From contig JAKCEW010000004.1 of the NCBI GenBank assembly GCA_023539445.1, forward strand, positions 41,390 to 105,389: 64,000 nt of DNA, written 5' to 3'. The stretch is from Candidatus Terraquivivens yellowstonensis. GTDB lineage: Archaea; Thermoproteota; Nitrososphaeria_A; Caldarchaeales; Wolframiiraptoraceae. This document shows positions 35,825 through 45,421 of the stretch, in pieces. How positions within the stretch are numbered: the first letter of the stretch is position 1; every line of letters begins with the position of its first letter. The position numbers were made by a program, and so were the translations under genes. The notes under the pieces were generated by a model. The model saw only the letters and a program-made list of their open reading frames with translations, was not told the origin of the DNA and did no database searches.

Positions 35825-36013
35825 ATGAGCACCCTCAAATCCTACTTGGTTAAGATATGGACAAAAATTCTTGGAGTTGTTGTGCTTGCTTTTGGCATAC
35901 TCTTCCTCTACTGGCTTACGACACCTTCTTTCGTCTTTTCGATTGCAAGCGGGCTAATCGCATTTATGGTGATATTGCTGATACTTGCAGGTATTATCCT
36001 GCTCTTGTTTTAA
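35825..36013 (+). CDS. Small two-span membrane protein
   Basis: A 62-residue protein with two hydrophobic helices (ILGVVVLAFGILFLYWL and IASGLIAFMVILLILAGIIL). The short N terminus STLKSYLVKIWTK is basic and should face the cytosol. The function is unknown. An ATG start follows a short AT-rich upstream region with a TAACTC context. Its last 20 bases overlap the convergent RibL gene. Although short, the composition is typical of a real membrane protein. Confidence 0.55.
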   Translation: MSTLKSYLVKIWTKILGVVVLAFGILFLYWLTTPSFVFSIASGLIAFMVILLILAGIILLLF

Positions 36014-36461
36014 GTGCTTGAATCTTCTTTATTACATCCGAGCTACTATTAAGGCCTCCAAGGTTGTATTTCTTCAAAACCTTGACCCTAATTTTCCACT
36101 TCTTTCTTCGGCATAACTCCTTGAATCTCTTCATGAGCCATTCTTGGTCATAACCAAAGACTACGATGTCCGGCCTATACTTTTTTATCACTTTTTCGAA
36201 AGAGAATGGTCTGTATCCTAAGACCGCTTTGTCAACGGGCTTCAGGGCTTGGACCATAGTGAGTCTAGCCTTCTCACCGAAGACCGCATCCCTTCCCTTA
36301 TTTTCTTTGACAGTCCTATCCCTAGCAACGATCACTATGAGTCTTGAATTTTTACCGCCTAACCGCTTAGCTTCTTCCAAGAACTTTATGTGGCCTGGAT
36401 GTAGTATATCAAAGGCGCCAGAAGCTAAGACTGTTCTCTTCTGCGCAACGCCGACCCTCAA
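35994..36461 (-). CDS. ribL: FAD synthetase RibL (cytidylyltransferase family)
   Basis: Archaeal RibL adenylates FMN to make FAD. The 155-residue protein has the nucleotidyltransferase motif SGAFDILHPGHIKFL with the HxGH signature. KYRPDIVVFGYDQEW and a C-terminal SSSDVIKKI match the ISSTxI-type motif of the family. Start is TTG. Glycerol-3-phosphate cytidylyltransferase is an alternative, but archaeal members of this size are usually FAD synthetases. Confidence 0.88.
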   Translation of the reverse strand: MRVGVAQKRTVLASGAFDILHPGHIKFLEEAKRLGGKNSRLIVIVARDRTVKENKGRDAVFGEKARLTMVQALKPVDKAVLGYRPFSFEKVIKKYRPDIVVFGYDQEWLMKRFKELCRRKKWKIRVKVLKKYNLGGLNSSSDVIKKIQALKTRAG

Positions 36462-36511
36462 CGAGATCGCCCGTTATTTTGTAAAGGAGGCATGGCATTC
36501 TTTTTAACATT

Positions 36512-36889
36512 TTATTTTCTTAAATACTGGTCGGCATCTTTTTTCCAATCTTCTCTCGGAGGGCTGAAGATGTCAATAACGACCGAGTCCTCTAACGCTA
36601 AAGCAGCGTGCTCAACTTCGGGTGGAAAATGTATCACCATGCCTTGTGACACCACATGCTCATTTCCATCAGTCAGAACGAACCTAACAGCACCCGAAAG
36701 GACGCAGCTAATCTGTTCATTAACGTGCTTGTGCGAGTCGACTTTTGCCCCTTTCTTGAGGGAGAACATAGCGACTGTTATGTTCTCTCCATGTATTACC
36801 TTCCTGCTTATGTCTGGTTTTAGTTTATCCTCTGGGATGTCTGCCCATTTATAACATGATACACTCCTTTTACTCATGGACGATGCCAT
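36512..36889 (-). CDS. Cupin-domain protein
   Basis: A single-cupin protein of 125 residues. Motif 1 is KGAKVDSHKHVNEQISCVLSG with two metal-binding histidines and a glutamate. Motif 2 contains VIHFPPEVEHAALALED. This is a beta-barrel metal-binding fold with many roles; the substrate is unknown. Start ATG. Separated by about 95 bases from the divergent topoisomerase gene. Confidence 0.88.
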   Translation of the reverse strand: MASSMSKRSVSCYKWADIPEDKLKPDISRKVIHGENITVAMFSLKKGAKVDSHKHVNEQISCVLSGAVRFVLTDGNEHVVSQGMVIHFPPEVEHAALALEDSVVIDIFSPPREDWKKDADQYLRK

Positions 36890-36985
36890 AGATCTTCCAT
36901 GTATTTATTTCTTGTTCAAGCCTAATGTGCATAAACGTAATAAAGTAAAGGTTTCATGCCTTCATCTCGATAGGGTAGAGGGCGC

Positions 36986-38773
36986 GTGCACAAGGGCGAG
37001 GCCCAAACATACATCGTCGTGGCGGAGAAGCCAAGCGTCGCGAGGAGCATAGCAAAGTTGCTGAAGAGCAAAGGCGTGGATGCTTACGTCACTTCTGTCA
37101 GAGGGCATGTGTTGAACGCAGACTTCCCCGAAGGGTATGAGTGGAACAGCATAGATCCGTCCAAGCTCTTTTCGGTTAGAGAATTCAGAAGCATCATCTC
37201 CGATGAGAGATCATATAAAGAGCTTGAGGGGGTTTTCAAAAAGGACGGGGCACTCATCATAGCGACGGATAACGACTCGGAAGGCGAGCTGATAGGCTAT
37301 GAGATACTCTCAATATACAGGGCCATTAAGGGCAACCAAGCGCCATACAAGAGGATGAGGTTCAACTCGACAAATCCGGGCGAGCTTTGGAGGGCATGGA
37401 ACAACCTTGAAGATTCCTTAAACATGAACTGGGTCATGAAGGCCATGCTCAGGCAACATTTCGACCTCGTGACTGGCGCGGCCTTTACGAGACTACTTAC
37501 AAAAGAGACGAGAAAGCACAAAAACGTCAGGCTCATATCATGGGGCTCCTGTCAATCACCAACTCTGGGCTTCATCGTTAAGCGGGAGAAAGAGATAATG
37601 TCATTTAAGCCGGAGCCGTTCTGGTACATCCGGGTAAGGTTCAGGACAGAAGATGGCGAAGAATTTGAGGCTAAAAGCGAAAACATGAAAGACCTTGAAA
37701 GGGCCAAGGCTCTTTGGAAAAGTGTTGAAGGACAAAAGACTGGACGTGTACTATCCTATGACGAGGGGAAAAAGACGATTCGCAGACCTCTGCCCCTCGA
37801 TACAGACACTCTCCTCAAGGACCTGACAAGGATAACCGGCGTCTCAGCGGCCACATTACTCTCAGTTGCAGAGGAGCTTTATGCCGAAGGTTATTGCTCG
37901 TATCCAAGAACCGAGACGAATAGATTCAGGTACGACTTTGACTTCAGAGAGCCAATCGAGGCTCTGGTAAATTCCGATCTATCCAAACTACTTGGAGATC
38001 TGAACAAGGTGAGAATTGAGCCGCTCAACGGAAGAAAGGACGACGGTGCCCATCCTCCGATATATCCTATAAAGCCGTACCCTAAAGATGGTTCGCTTAA
38101 GCGGAATGTCTGGGAATACATAGCCAGAAGATTCGCCGCGAACGTGCTGTTCTCTGATGCAGAATTGGGTGAGAGCGAGACGGAGATAAGAGTAGGTGAT
38201 GTTGTCGTAAGGGCGTCAGGTTCTGTCATTACCCAAGAGGGATTCTTCAAGATGTTCGAATACTTCATACCCAAGGAAACCCCCATACCCAAGCTATCAC
38301 CTGGAGACGTACTTGAGGTGGTTAAGTCGGAGCTGAAGGAAGAAAAGACCAGACCCCCACCAAGACTCACGGAGGCGGCTCTGCTGGAACTCATGGAAAA
38401 GAACGGTATAGGAACGGATGCCACACGTGCCGAGTATCCCAAGATAGTGGTGGAGAGGGGATATGCCGTAAAAAGGGGCAGGAGCTTCTACCCGACGGAG
38501 CTGGGCATGAGGCTCGTCGATGCTTTATCTGGTGTAGACGAGAGGCTAGTTACTCCCGATACGAGGAAATTCGTGGAGGATTTCATGGAGATGGTAAACA
38601 GAGGCACTAAGACCTATGATGAATGTCTCGAGCAAGCCCTGAGAGTCTATGAGGAGTTGTACAAAGCATGTGAGGCGAACATAAAGCGCATATCCGAGGC
38701 GTTAGCCGGAGCGATTAGTCCGACAAAATATAAGAGATCGGCGAACTACGACTTCCAATCAAACTCGACGTAA
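36986..38773 (+). CDS. topA: DNA topoisomerase III-like type IA enzyme
   Basis: A 595-residue type IA topoisomerase that relaxes and decatenates DNA through a 5'-phosphotyrosine. The Toprim domain has EKPSVARSIAK and DNDSEGELIGYE. The catalytic tyrosine is in CSYPRTETNRF near residue 305. The SWGSCQSPTLGF motif is of the eukaryotic/archaeal topo III kind. EKNGIGTDATRAEYP is also diagnostic. No zinc fingers are seen at the C terminus. Start is GTG. The last 28 bases overlap dph5. Confidence 0.94.
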   Translation: MHKGEAQTYIVVAEKPSVARSIAKLLKSKGVDAYVTSVRGHVLNADFPEGYEWNSIDPSKLFSVREFRSIISDERSYKELEGVFKKDGALIIATDNDSEGELIGYEILSIYRAIKGNQAPYKRMRFNSTNPGELWRAWNNLEDSLNMNWVMKAMLRQHFDLVTGAAFTRLLTKETRKHKNVRLISWGSCQSPTLGFIVKREKEIMSFKPEPFWYIRVRFRTEDGEEFEAKSENMKDLERAKALWKSVEGQKTGRVLSYDEGKKTIRRPLPLDTDTLLKDLTRITGVSAATLLSVAEELYAEGYCSYPRTETNRFRYDFDFREPIEALVNSDLSKLLGDLNKVRIEPLNGRKDDGAHPPIYPIKPYPKDGSLKRNVWEYIARRFAANVLFSDAELGESETEIRVGDVVVRASGSVITQEGFFKMFEYFIPKETPIPKLSPGDVLEVVKSELKEEKTRPPPRLTEAALLELMEKNGIGTDATRAEYPKIVVERGYAVKRGRSFYPTELGMRLVDALSGVDERLVTPDTRKFVEDFMEMVNRGTKTYDECLEQALRVYEELYKACEANIKRISEALAGAISPTKYKRSANYDFQSNST

Positions 38774-39783
38774 CCCATCATCCTCAGAGCATCCAGTAGC
38801 CCTTCACAGTACGAAATCGCGGATAATGAGTCGAAAAGGTCTCCTGACTTCAAGAAAAATTTTGAGTCGTCTAGGTAGCTTTTAGCAACGTTCAGCACAT
38901 CGTTAACTTTTGTATCTCCAGCTGAGGTACCCAACTTGGATAAAACCCTCTCGCATGCATCTATGTAGCGCTTGACTCTATCCACTTCGTAGTTTATTGG
39001 TTCGTAAGCCTCCACGCATTCTCGGGGAGCGCCAAGAAGCCTCACGAGCGCCTCACGTTCCAAAAAGTGCAGCTTGCCGGGAAATATCAACATATGCGGA
39101 GGTTTTGGAAAATCCATCTTAGCGAGGTCCGCAATCCTTCCAGCCTTTATGAGTTCATCATCGTATCCTAGCCTTGCAAGGGCTATGACGAGCCTATCGT
39201 CCGAAGCTACACCCTTCCCCAACAAGCCTTCCAATTCCTTCAAACGGCTGAGAGCGACAGGTATAGTTAATCCACCATTCTTGGTATCGAGAAAGACGAG
39301 CGTGTGCAAACCTCTGGACATGTTCTCCACGATACATTCGTAGACGGACTTTGCATGCGCGATCTCTTTCTCCATCGGCAACGTAACGGCCCTGCCAAAT
39401 TTGTAAGCTTGAAGGCCCGATAGGCTTGCCGCTACTGAGTATGAAGATATTCCGCTAACTATCTTATAGGCTATTCCACGCTTGTGTGCCTCAAGAATCA
39501 CTGATGTATGCGTCGTGGCTATGAGCGGATCACCCTGAGCCGCTATGACCACATTTTTTCTGGCGGCCTCCGCGAAAATTGCCTCGACACCATCCTCCAG
39601 TAGGTAGCGGTCAGCTATGACCAGATGCTTGCTGATTGTGCGCAGAAAATCTATCGTTTCATCTGGAAGAATACCGGTGTAAACGTCAAGGAACACAACG
39701 TCCGCTGCTCTGATGCTTTCGAGCGCCGCATTTGTAATGTAACGCTTCGGGCCGAGACCGAGACCCACGAAAGTTATTCCCAT
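38746..39783 (-). CDS. dph5: Diphthine synthase fused to a DUF357 domain
   Basis: Dph5 methylates the modified histidine of elongation factor 2 on the path to diphthamide. Residues 1 to about 250 are a complete Dph5 (ITFVGLGLGPKRYITNAALE, AAQGDPLIATTHTSV). The normal protein is about 255-265 residues. The extra 90 residues contain a helical DUF357-like segment (YLDDSKFFLKSGDLFDSLSA followed by SYCEGLLDALR). DUF357 is a small archaeal family of unknown function that I know mostly as a stand-alone protein. Start is ATG. Convergent with topA. Confidence 0.9.
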   Translation of the reverse strand: MGITFVGLGLGPKRYITNAALESIRAADVVFLDVYTGILPDETIDFLRTISKHLVIADRYLLEDGVEAIFAEAARKNVVIAAQGDPLIATTHTSVILEAHKRGIAYKIVSGISSYSVAASLSGLQAYKFGRAVTLPMEKEIAHAKSVYECIVENMSRGLHTLVFLDTKNGGLTIPVALSRLKELEGLLGKGVASDDRLVIALARLGYDDELIKAGRIADLAKMDFPKPPHMLIFPGKLHFLEREALVRLLGAPRECVEAYEPINYEVDRVKRYIDACERVLSKLGTSAGDTKVNDVLNVAKSYLDDSKFFLKSGDLFDSLSAISYCEGLLDALRMMGYVEFDWKS

Positions 39784-39846
39784 TCCGGTAAACGTTCAGA
39801 CTAAAGCTTAATATCCTTTAAAACGACGTAGGTTTGGTAAAGCCGG

Positions 39847-41019
39847 TTGAAGGCCGTAGTTTTTGCCGCAGGCCTAGGCAAGCGGCTAAGGCCTCTCACG
39901 AGCTTTAGACCTAAGCACCTCTTGCCGCTCGTTGACAAGCCAGTGCTACTCAGGGTGCTTGAGGCCCTTCTTAGCAACGGTATAAGGGATGTTGGCATAA
40001 CCGTCGCTTACATGGATGAATCGATTAGGCATGCGGTCGGACGTGAGCAGCTACAGATGAACATAACGTACATTCCACAAAAAGAGCTGCTGGGTACGGC
40101 CCATGCGCTTTATGCGTGCAAGGATTTCCTCGAAGGCGAGGATGCCTTCCTTACCATCTACGGCGACATAACCATAACGGAAGACATCGTGGGAGAACTG
40201 ATTTCTTCCTTCAGTAAAGGTAGCTGGGATGGTGTCATGTTGGCCGTTAAGGTTAAGGACGCAAGTAGCTTTGGTATGCTGAAAGAAAAGGACGGAGCGT
40301 TGGAGCGCATAATAGAGAAACCAGCAGAGGTTCTTCCTGAGGCTTACGTAAACGCCGGCGCATACATACTCCCATCGGAATCCCTCAGGTACTTTTCTAG
40401 GATTAAACTGTCATCGAGGGGAGAATATGAGTTGACAGATATACTGAACCTACTCGTCGATGATGGCTACAAAATACACGTAGTAAAAATGAGAGAGGGT
40501 CTATGGTTTGATATAGGCAGGGCTTGGGATCTGTTGGACGCTAACGCCGCTTTCCTAGAATACCTATCATCCAAACAAAACTATTTACCAGCGAGTGGCA
40601 GGCTTCTGCGCTCTGGCACGTATGTCGAAACCGAGAACGGTGCTAAGCTCTTTGGTCCTTGCTTCTTGGGCGATGGTGTAAGGCTGGGCAAGGGTTCCTC
40701 AGTCCTACCTTACACCGTCGTGTTGGACGGCACACATGTAGGCGATGGCGCCATATTGGGTAACTCGCTCATCTTGGAAAATGTCATAATCGGCGAGGGC
40801 TCTGCAATATTTCACTCGGTCGTGGGTGAGGGCGCTGTGCTCGGCGCCGGATGCACGACACGGTACAGGAAACTCGGACAAGAGACCATCAAGGTTATGG
40901 TTGCAGGCGGACTAATCGATACAGGTAGGAAGGAGTTCGGCGCGGTCATCTCACCCTATAGCAAGGTTCCTGCCGGAGCGGTCTTAGAGCCCGGCGAGGT
41001 CTACTGGCAGGAGGGATAG
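39847..41019 (+). CDS. Sugar-1-phosphate nucleotidylyltransferase with hexapeptide-repeat C terminus (GlmU-like)
   Basis: A 390-residue enzyme that makes an NDP-sugar. The N-terminal domain has AAGLGKRLRPLTSFRPKHLL and later IYGDI. The C-terminal third is a left-handed beta helix with hexapeptide repeats (GPCFLGDGVRLGKGSSVLP; VGDGAILGNSLILENVIIG). Archaeal members usually act on glucosamine-1-P or glucose-1-P and may also acetylate. Start TTG. It abuts DUF99 without a gap. Confidence 0.92.
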   Translation: MKAVVFAAGLGKRLRPLTSFRPKHLLPLVDKPVLLRVLEALLSNGIRDVGITVAYMDESIRHAVGREQLQMNITYIPQKELLGTAHALYACKDFLEGEDAFLTIYGDITITEDIVGELISSFSKGSWDGVMLAVKVKDASSFGMLKEKDGALERIIEKPAEVLPEAYVNAGAYILPSESLRYFSRIKLSSRGEYELTDILNLLVDDGYKIHVVKMREGLWFDIGRAWDLLDANAAFLEYLSSKQNYLPASGRLLRSGTYVETENGAKLFGPCFLGDGVRLGKGSSVLPYTVVLDGTHVGDGAILGNSLILENVIIGEGSAIFHSVVGEGAVLGAGCTTRYRKLGQETIKVMVAGGLIDTGRKEFGAVISPYSKVPAGAVLEPGEVYWQEG

Positions 41020-41601
41020 TTGCTGAAGCTAAGTTTGGACAAGCCCGCCATCCGTGTCCTTGGCATAGCCGAGAGTTTCGACAGGTCACTTAACAAAAAC
41101 TCGATAATGGCAGGTGTCGTAATGAGGAGCGACTTTGTAGTGGACGGCCTAGCGATGGCTAAATGTACTGTAGGGGGCATGGATGCGACGGATGCTGTCA
41201 TATCGCTGTACAGGAAGCTCGGTAGGACGGACATAAACGCCATCATTCTGAGCGGTTGTGTGATAAGCTGGTACAACGTAGTGGATCTCAATGCGGTGTA
41301 CGAGAGCATTGGTTTGCCGCTTGTCTGCATCACATACGAGGAGTCCAAGGGCATAAGGGACTTTTTTATAAAAAATTTTCCCGATGACTGGCAATTCAGG
41401 GTTGAAGTTTACGAGAAGAACGGTGCAAGACACGAGGTAAAGCTCCGGACTGGCTACAAGGTGTTCATCAGGTGCTTGGGTATTGAGCTGGATGCCGGTA
41501 GAAGGTTGCTGGATAAGTTCACGCTACATGGCCGCATACCGGAGCCCATAAGACTCTCCAAGCTGATAGCCAGACAGACTATGAGGTTCATGTTTAGTTA
41601 A
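41020..41601 (+). CDS. DUF99 family protein (endonuclease V-like fold)
   Basis: A 193-residue archaeal DUF99 protein. IRVLGIAESFD at the N terminus, GLAMAKCTVGGMDATDAVISL and IILSGCVISWYNVVDLNAVYE are characteristic. The family is distantly related to endonuclease V, but its activity is unknown to me. The TTG start directly follows the previous TAG stop. It overlaps the convergent deacetylase-like gene by four bases. Confidence 0.9.
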   Translation: MLKLSLDKPAIRVLGIAESFDRSLNKNSIMAGVVMRSDFVVDGLAMAKCTVGGMDATDAVISLYRKLGRTDINAIILSGCVISWYNVVDLNAVYESIGLPLVCITYEESKGIRDFFIKNFPDDWQFRVEVYEKNGARHEVKLRTGYKVFIRCLGIELDAGRRLLDKFTLHGRIPEPIRLSKLIARQTMRFMFS

Positions 41602-42554
41602 GGCTTTTCGATGAAAACCTTCACGACGTTCGTCCAAGCTTCTGCTGTGTTTTCTGGGTTGTAGCCGCCACCACCCATCGCGAGTATTCTACCATTGCAT
41701 TTCTTGTTTGCAATGTCGCACAAAACCTCGGCCGCGAACCTATGCGAGGCCGCAGTGTAGTTCAGATCGGTAATCGGATCACCCATTATGCCGTCAGCGC
41801 CGCACTGAAAGAGCATAAAGTCGAAATCATGTTCCATAAGAAAGTCCTTTACCTCAAGCATAGCGGCTTTGAACTCCTCGTCACCTGAACCGGGTGGCAA
41901 AGGTATGTTCAGTTTCAAGCCTTCACCCTCACCCCTTCCCCTTTCATGCCTAAAACCAGTACCTGGATAGAGCGTCCTACCATCTTGGTGTATGTCTGCG
42001 AACACGACCCTTTTATCATCGTAGAACTCGTAACAAACACCATCCCCATGATGGGCATCTATATCTACGTACGCAACAGCATCAAGGCCTGCGACCTTGA
42101 GTAGGTACATTATGGCCGTAGCGGGATCGTTAAAGACACAAAAGCCTGAGGCCGATGCTCTCCTCGCATGGTGGAGCCCGCCCATAGGGTTGAAACCTCT
42201 CTTTATACTCCCTGAAAGAATAATCCTGCATAACTCGAGCGTCGAGCCCACAACATAACAAGCCGCCTCAAATATTCCGGGGAAGGACGGCGTATCGCCA
42301 GAGTCCAAGTAACCCCTTCCTTTTGCAGACTTTTTCTTTACAAACTCTATGTAGTTGATGTCGTGAAATAGCGCTATCTCCTCTGTAGTGGCCATTTTGG
42401 GTGGGATGATTTTTAACGCGTCCTGCATCTCTTTGGGCAAGGTATCTATCTTTTTATAGAAGCTCTCGATTCTCCGAAAGTTCATCGGATGTGGTTCTGG
42501 GAAGCTATATTTCAGAAGCTCAGGACCCTTAACCAAAGCGACTGTTGTCAACAT
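41598..42554 (-). CDS. Histone deacetylase superfamily protein (AcuC-like)
   Basis: A zinc-dependent deacetylase or amidohydrolase of the HDAC class. From the ATG at 42554 it has 318 residues. Motifs are GGLHHARRASASGFCVFND, DIDAHHGDGVCYEF, ADIHQDGRTLYPGTG and GGGGYNPENTA, which together give the zinc and catalytic His-Asp residues. Substrates could be acetylated proteins, acetyl-polyamines or others. An open frame continues upstream to 42869, but it would swallow the divergent Lrp start, so I chose this ATG. Confidence 0.9.
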   Translation of the reverse strand: MLTTVALVKGPELLKYSFPEPHPMNFRRIESFYKKIDTLPKEMQDALKIIPPKMATTEEIALFHDINYIEFVKKKSAKGRGYLDSGDTPSFPGIFEAACYVVGSTLELCRIILSGSIKRGFNPMGGLHHARRASASGFCVFNDPATAIMYLLKVAGLDAVAYVDIDAHHGDGVCYEFYDDKRVVFADIHQDGRTLYPGTGFRHERGRGEGEGLKLNIPLPPGSGDEEFKAAMLEVKDFLMEHDFDFMLFQCGADGIMGDPITDLNYTAASHRFAAEVLCDIANKKCNGRILAMGGGGYNPENTAEAWTNVVKVFIEKP

Positions 42555-42635
42555 GGCAATCAATATTTTCGGACGTGGACGATTATTTATAACCATAATC
42601 TTAATATTCCCTAAAACGCTCATTCTGGGGTGATT

Positions 42636-43106
42636 ATGAAAGCTGGATTGGATGAAAAAGACCTGATGATCCTTAACATACTTCAAGAGAATGGCAGGGC
42701 TTCTTATTCTGAGATAGCTAAAAAGCTGGGCATAAGCGAGGCTGCGGTCTACGGCAGGATAAAGAAACTGATCAAGCAAGGCTATATCAAAAAGTTCCAA
42801 GCAGTAATTGATGAAAACAAGATAGGAAAAATGATGACTGCCTTCATTGCGGTAAAGGCCCAACCGCACTTGTATGATAAAGTGTTAGAGGCCTTGGTAT
42901 CTTTCCCTGAGGTGCAAGAGGTCCACGATGTGACGGGTGATTATTATTGCCTGCTCAAGCTAAAAGTAAAGGACCGAGAGGCTCTTGCGAAGATACTTGA
43001 TGAGATAGGTAAAATGGATGGTGTAGTGTCAACCGAGACGAGAATCGTCCTGCGAACTTTGAAGGAAAGTCCAAATGTGTATATATTCAATACATCATCT
43101 TCTTGA
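42636..43106 (+). CDS. Lrp/AsnC family transcriptional regulator
   Basis: A 156-residue feast/famine regulator. The winged helix contains LDEKDLMILNILQENGRASYSEIAKKLG, quoted here only as its first part LDEKDLMILNILQENGR. The RAM ligand-binding domain follows (AFIAVKAQPHLYDKVLEAL; HDVTGDYYCLLKLKV). The ATG is preceded by a GGGGTGA Shine-Dalgarno-like element. It is divergent from the deacetylase gene with an 81-base gap, so it may regulate that gene. Its 3' end overlaps the phosphatase gene by 12 bases. Confidence 0.93.
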   Translation: MKAGLDEKDLMILNILQENGRASYSEIAKKLGISEAAVYGRIKKLIKQGYIKKFQAVIDENKIGKMMTAFIAVKAQPHLYDKVLEALVSFPEVQEVHDVTGDYYCLLKLKVKDREALAKILDEIGKMDGVVSTETRIVLRTLKESPNVYIFNTSSS

Positions 43107-43877
43107 CAGGAGCTTTGGCAACAAAGCTATACTACTTATCACGAAATCTGGTTTTGGGTGTCCGACAGGTTCTGTGTTTGAAATGAGGACGCTAAGCATG
43201 CCCGCAGATTCCGCTGTCTTTATATCGGTCTCCACCTTATCACCGACGAGTATTACCTCATAGCTCTTGACGTTTAACATTTCGAGCGCTATGTTTGCTA
43301 TAATTTTGGAAGGTTTTCCTATAACTGTAGGCTCGACACCTGTCGTGACTTTGATCGCTGCCACAATCGCACCGGCACCTGGGTCTGGACCTGTCTCCGT
43401 TGGAAGCGTTCTGTCCTCGTTCGTCGCGATAAACTTCGCACCGGACATTATCGCCCTAGCGGCTGCCCTTAACTTTTGATAGTTAAATTTGCGGTCAAGT
43501 CCAGCCACGACTATGTCCGCTTCGTGGAAGCGCTCAAAGGGCAACACGACATGACCCATCTGGATAGCTTCCTTAACAAAACCCTCCTCAGTCACAGCAA
43601 GTATTTTGGATCGTCCATAAACGTCGTAAATGTACCTTGCGGTCGCCATACCTGAAGTCAGTATCTCTTCCTCTTTGGTTCGTATTCCCATCCTGTTAAG
43701 CTTGTTAACGTAGTCTGCCGTCGAAAGTGTCGAGTTATTTGTCAAGAAGAGTATGCGGTAGCCCATCTGCCTTAGCTTTTCGATAGCATCAACCGCACCC
43801 TCAATCGGCCTTTCACCTATGTACACGCAACCGTCCAAGTCTAAGATAATCGCCTTTACATTGCTAACCTCTACCAA
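43095..43877 (-). CDS. HAD-superfamily phosphatase, NagD/AraL-like
   Basis: A 260-residue HAD IIA hydrolase. It has the nucleophile motif AIILDLDGCVYIGERPI, LFLTNNSTLS as motif II, and a C-terminal GKPSKIIANIALE with VILVGDKVETDIKTAESAG (motifs III and IV). Possible substrates are sugar or glycolate phosphates and nucleotides. The DxDxC change (DLDGCVY against DxDGT/VL) still keeps both aspartates. Start ATG. Confidence 0.92.
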   Translation of the reverse strand: MVEVSNVKAIILDLDGCVYIGERPIEGAVDAIEKLRQMGYRILFLTNNSTLSTADYVNKLNRMGIRTKEEEILTSGMATARYIYDVYGRSKILAVTEEGFVKEAIQMGHVVLPFERFHEADIVVAGLDRKFNYQKLRAAARAIMSGAKFIATNEDRTLPTETGPDPGAGAIVAAIKVTTGVEPTVIGKPSKIIANIALEMLNVKSYEVILVGDKVETDIKTAESAGMLSVLISNTEPVGHPKPDFVISSIALLPKLLSRR

Positions 43878-43919
43878 GTTCGCATCGTAACTAAGCTTTG
43901 GCGGTGGTTTGATATTAAC

Positions 43920-44306
43920 ATGTTCGACAAAACGTTCTTATCCGAAAAAGCCAATATGTCATACGATTCAGTTATGGCATTCCAGCGCCTCGTTCGAAAG
44001 CTGACGAAAGAAAACCTTTGGCTTTACATACTCAGCCTGCTAAAGGAGGGGCCCTTATACGGCTACGAGGTCGAGAAGATGATAGAGAAAAGGTTTGGGT
44101 TTAGGCCGGGAAAGGTCACTTGCTACGTCGTGATTTACATGTTGCAAAAGGAGGGGCTTATAGCAGTATCCCAAACCATTCCGAGCGATGCGGGGCCGCC
44201 TAGGACGTATTACAAGATAACAAAAAAAGGCGAGGAGCTTCTCGAAAAAGCCAAAGAATTCTTGGATAATCTCCGTGCCCAACTTTTTGCCAAGGAAAAA
44301 GATTAA
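43920..44306 (+). CDS. PadR family transcriptional regulator
   Basis: A 128-residue winged-helix protein. The PadR core is present (LWLYILSLLKEGPLYGYEV; RTYYKITKKGEELLEKAKE). The first ATG at 43920 gives a longer leader than usual; the ATG at 43956 (MSYDSVMAF) is an alternative. It precedes inositol-phosphate synthase by about 39 bases on the same strand and may regulate it. No effector site can be named. Confidence 0.9.
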   Translation: MFDKTFLSEKANMSYDSVMAFQRLVRKLTKENLWLYILSLLKEGPLYGYEVEKMIEKRFGFRPGKVTCYVVIYMLQKEGLIAVSQTIPSDAGPPRTYYKITKKGEELLEKAKEFLDNLRAQLFAKEKD

Positions 44307-44344
44307 TACAGTAGTTTATGACCATAAAATTCTGGTGAAGCGGT

Positions 44345-45415
44345 GTGGGTAAGATTAGGGTAGGCATAATTGGTGTGGGTAACTGCGCATCCGCGCTTGT
44401 ACAAGGTGTGGAGTTTTATAAAAACGCGGACGATGACGAGTTCGTGCCCGGCCTTATGCACGTAAGGCTCGGAAATTATCATGTCTCAGATATCGAGTTT
44501 GCGGCGGCTTTTGATATAGATAAAAACAAGGTAGGCAAAGACCTCTCCGAGGCGATATTCGCCCCGCCGAACAACACTCTAAAGTTTGCCGACGTACCGA
44601 AGCTTGGTGTTGAAGTAATGAGGGGCATGACGCACGACGGTTTGGGAAAATACCTATCCGAGATCATCGAAAAACACCCGTCGCCTACGGTTGATGTTGC
44701 TGACGTCCTGAAAAGCAACAAGGTAGATGTTGTAGTAAACTTCCTACCGGTTGGGAGTGAGTTCGCCACAAAGTGGTACGTTGAGCAGGTACTTGCGGCA
44801 GGTTGCGGCTTTGTAAATGGCATACCAGTCTTCATAGCCAGAGAGCCCCGTTGGCAGAAGATATTCGAGAAGAGGGGCGTACCTATAATAGGTGACGATG
44901 TTAAATCCCAAGTAGGCGCTACGATCGTCAACAGAGTTCTAGTAAAGCTACTCGTTGATAGGGGCGTAAAGGTAGAGAGGATAATGCAACTCAACGTGGG
45001 CGGGAACACGGACTTTTTGAACATGCTCGAGAGGGAGAGGTTAACCTCCAAGAAGATCTCGAAAACTCAGGCTGTTACCTCGCTCATACCTTATGACATA
45101 GGCGAACAAAACGTCCATATCGGACCCAGCGATTATGTCCCATGGCTTTTGGATAGGAAGTGGGCTTACATCAGGATAGAAGGGAAGGCTTTCGGCAACG
45201 CGCCTCTCAATATAGAATTGAAGCTTGAGGTGTGGGACTCGCCCAATTCGGCGGGTGTCGTCATAGATGCTATACGCTGCGTAAAGATAGCGATGGACAG
45301 GGGCATAGCTGGTGTGTTGATAGGCCCTTCGGCATACTTCATGAAATCACCACCGGTTCAGTACCCGGACGAGGTCGCGAGGGCGATGGTAGAAGAATTC
45401 ATAAGGGGAGCATAG
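44345..45415 (+). CDS. ino1: Myo-inositol-1-phosphate synthase
   Basis: Converts glucose-6-phosphate to inositol-1-phosphate for archaeal inositol ether lipids and compatible solutes. The 356 residues begin with the NAD fold [18 protein letters not shown] and include [16 protein letters not shown]. The active-site block is [17 protein letters not shown] with [11 protein letters not shown], and the later [20 protein letters not shown] is also diagnostic. Length matches short archaeal forms. Start is GTG. Confidence 0.95.
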   Translation: MGKIRVGIIGVGNCASALVQGVEFYKNADDDEFVPGLMHVRLGNYHVSDIEFAAAFDIDKNKVGKDLSEAIFAPPNNTLKFADVPKLGVEVMRGMTHDGLGKYLSEIIEKHPSPTVDVADVLKSNKVDVVVNFLPVGSEFATKWYVEQVLAAGCGFVNGIPVFIAREPRWQKIFEKRGVPIIGDDVKSQVGATIVNRVLVKLLVDRGVKVERIMQLNVGGNTDFLNMLERERLTSKKISKTQAVTSLIPYDIGEQNVHIGPSDYVPWLLDRKWAYIRIEGKAFGNAPLNIELKLEVWDSPNSAGVVIDAIRCVKIAMDRGIAGVLIGPSAYFMKSPPVQYPDEVARAMVEEFIRGA

Positions 45416-45421
45416 ACCGCT

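Noticed and set aside
42555-42869. Longer N terminus of the deacetylase-like protein
   Set aside because: It would overlap most of the N-terminal coding part of the divergent Lrp gene; the HDAC-like sequence only begins near MLTTVALVKG.
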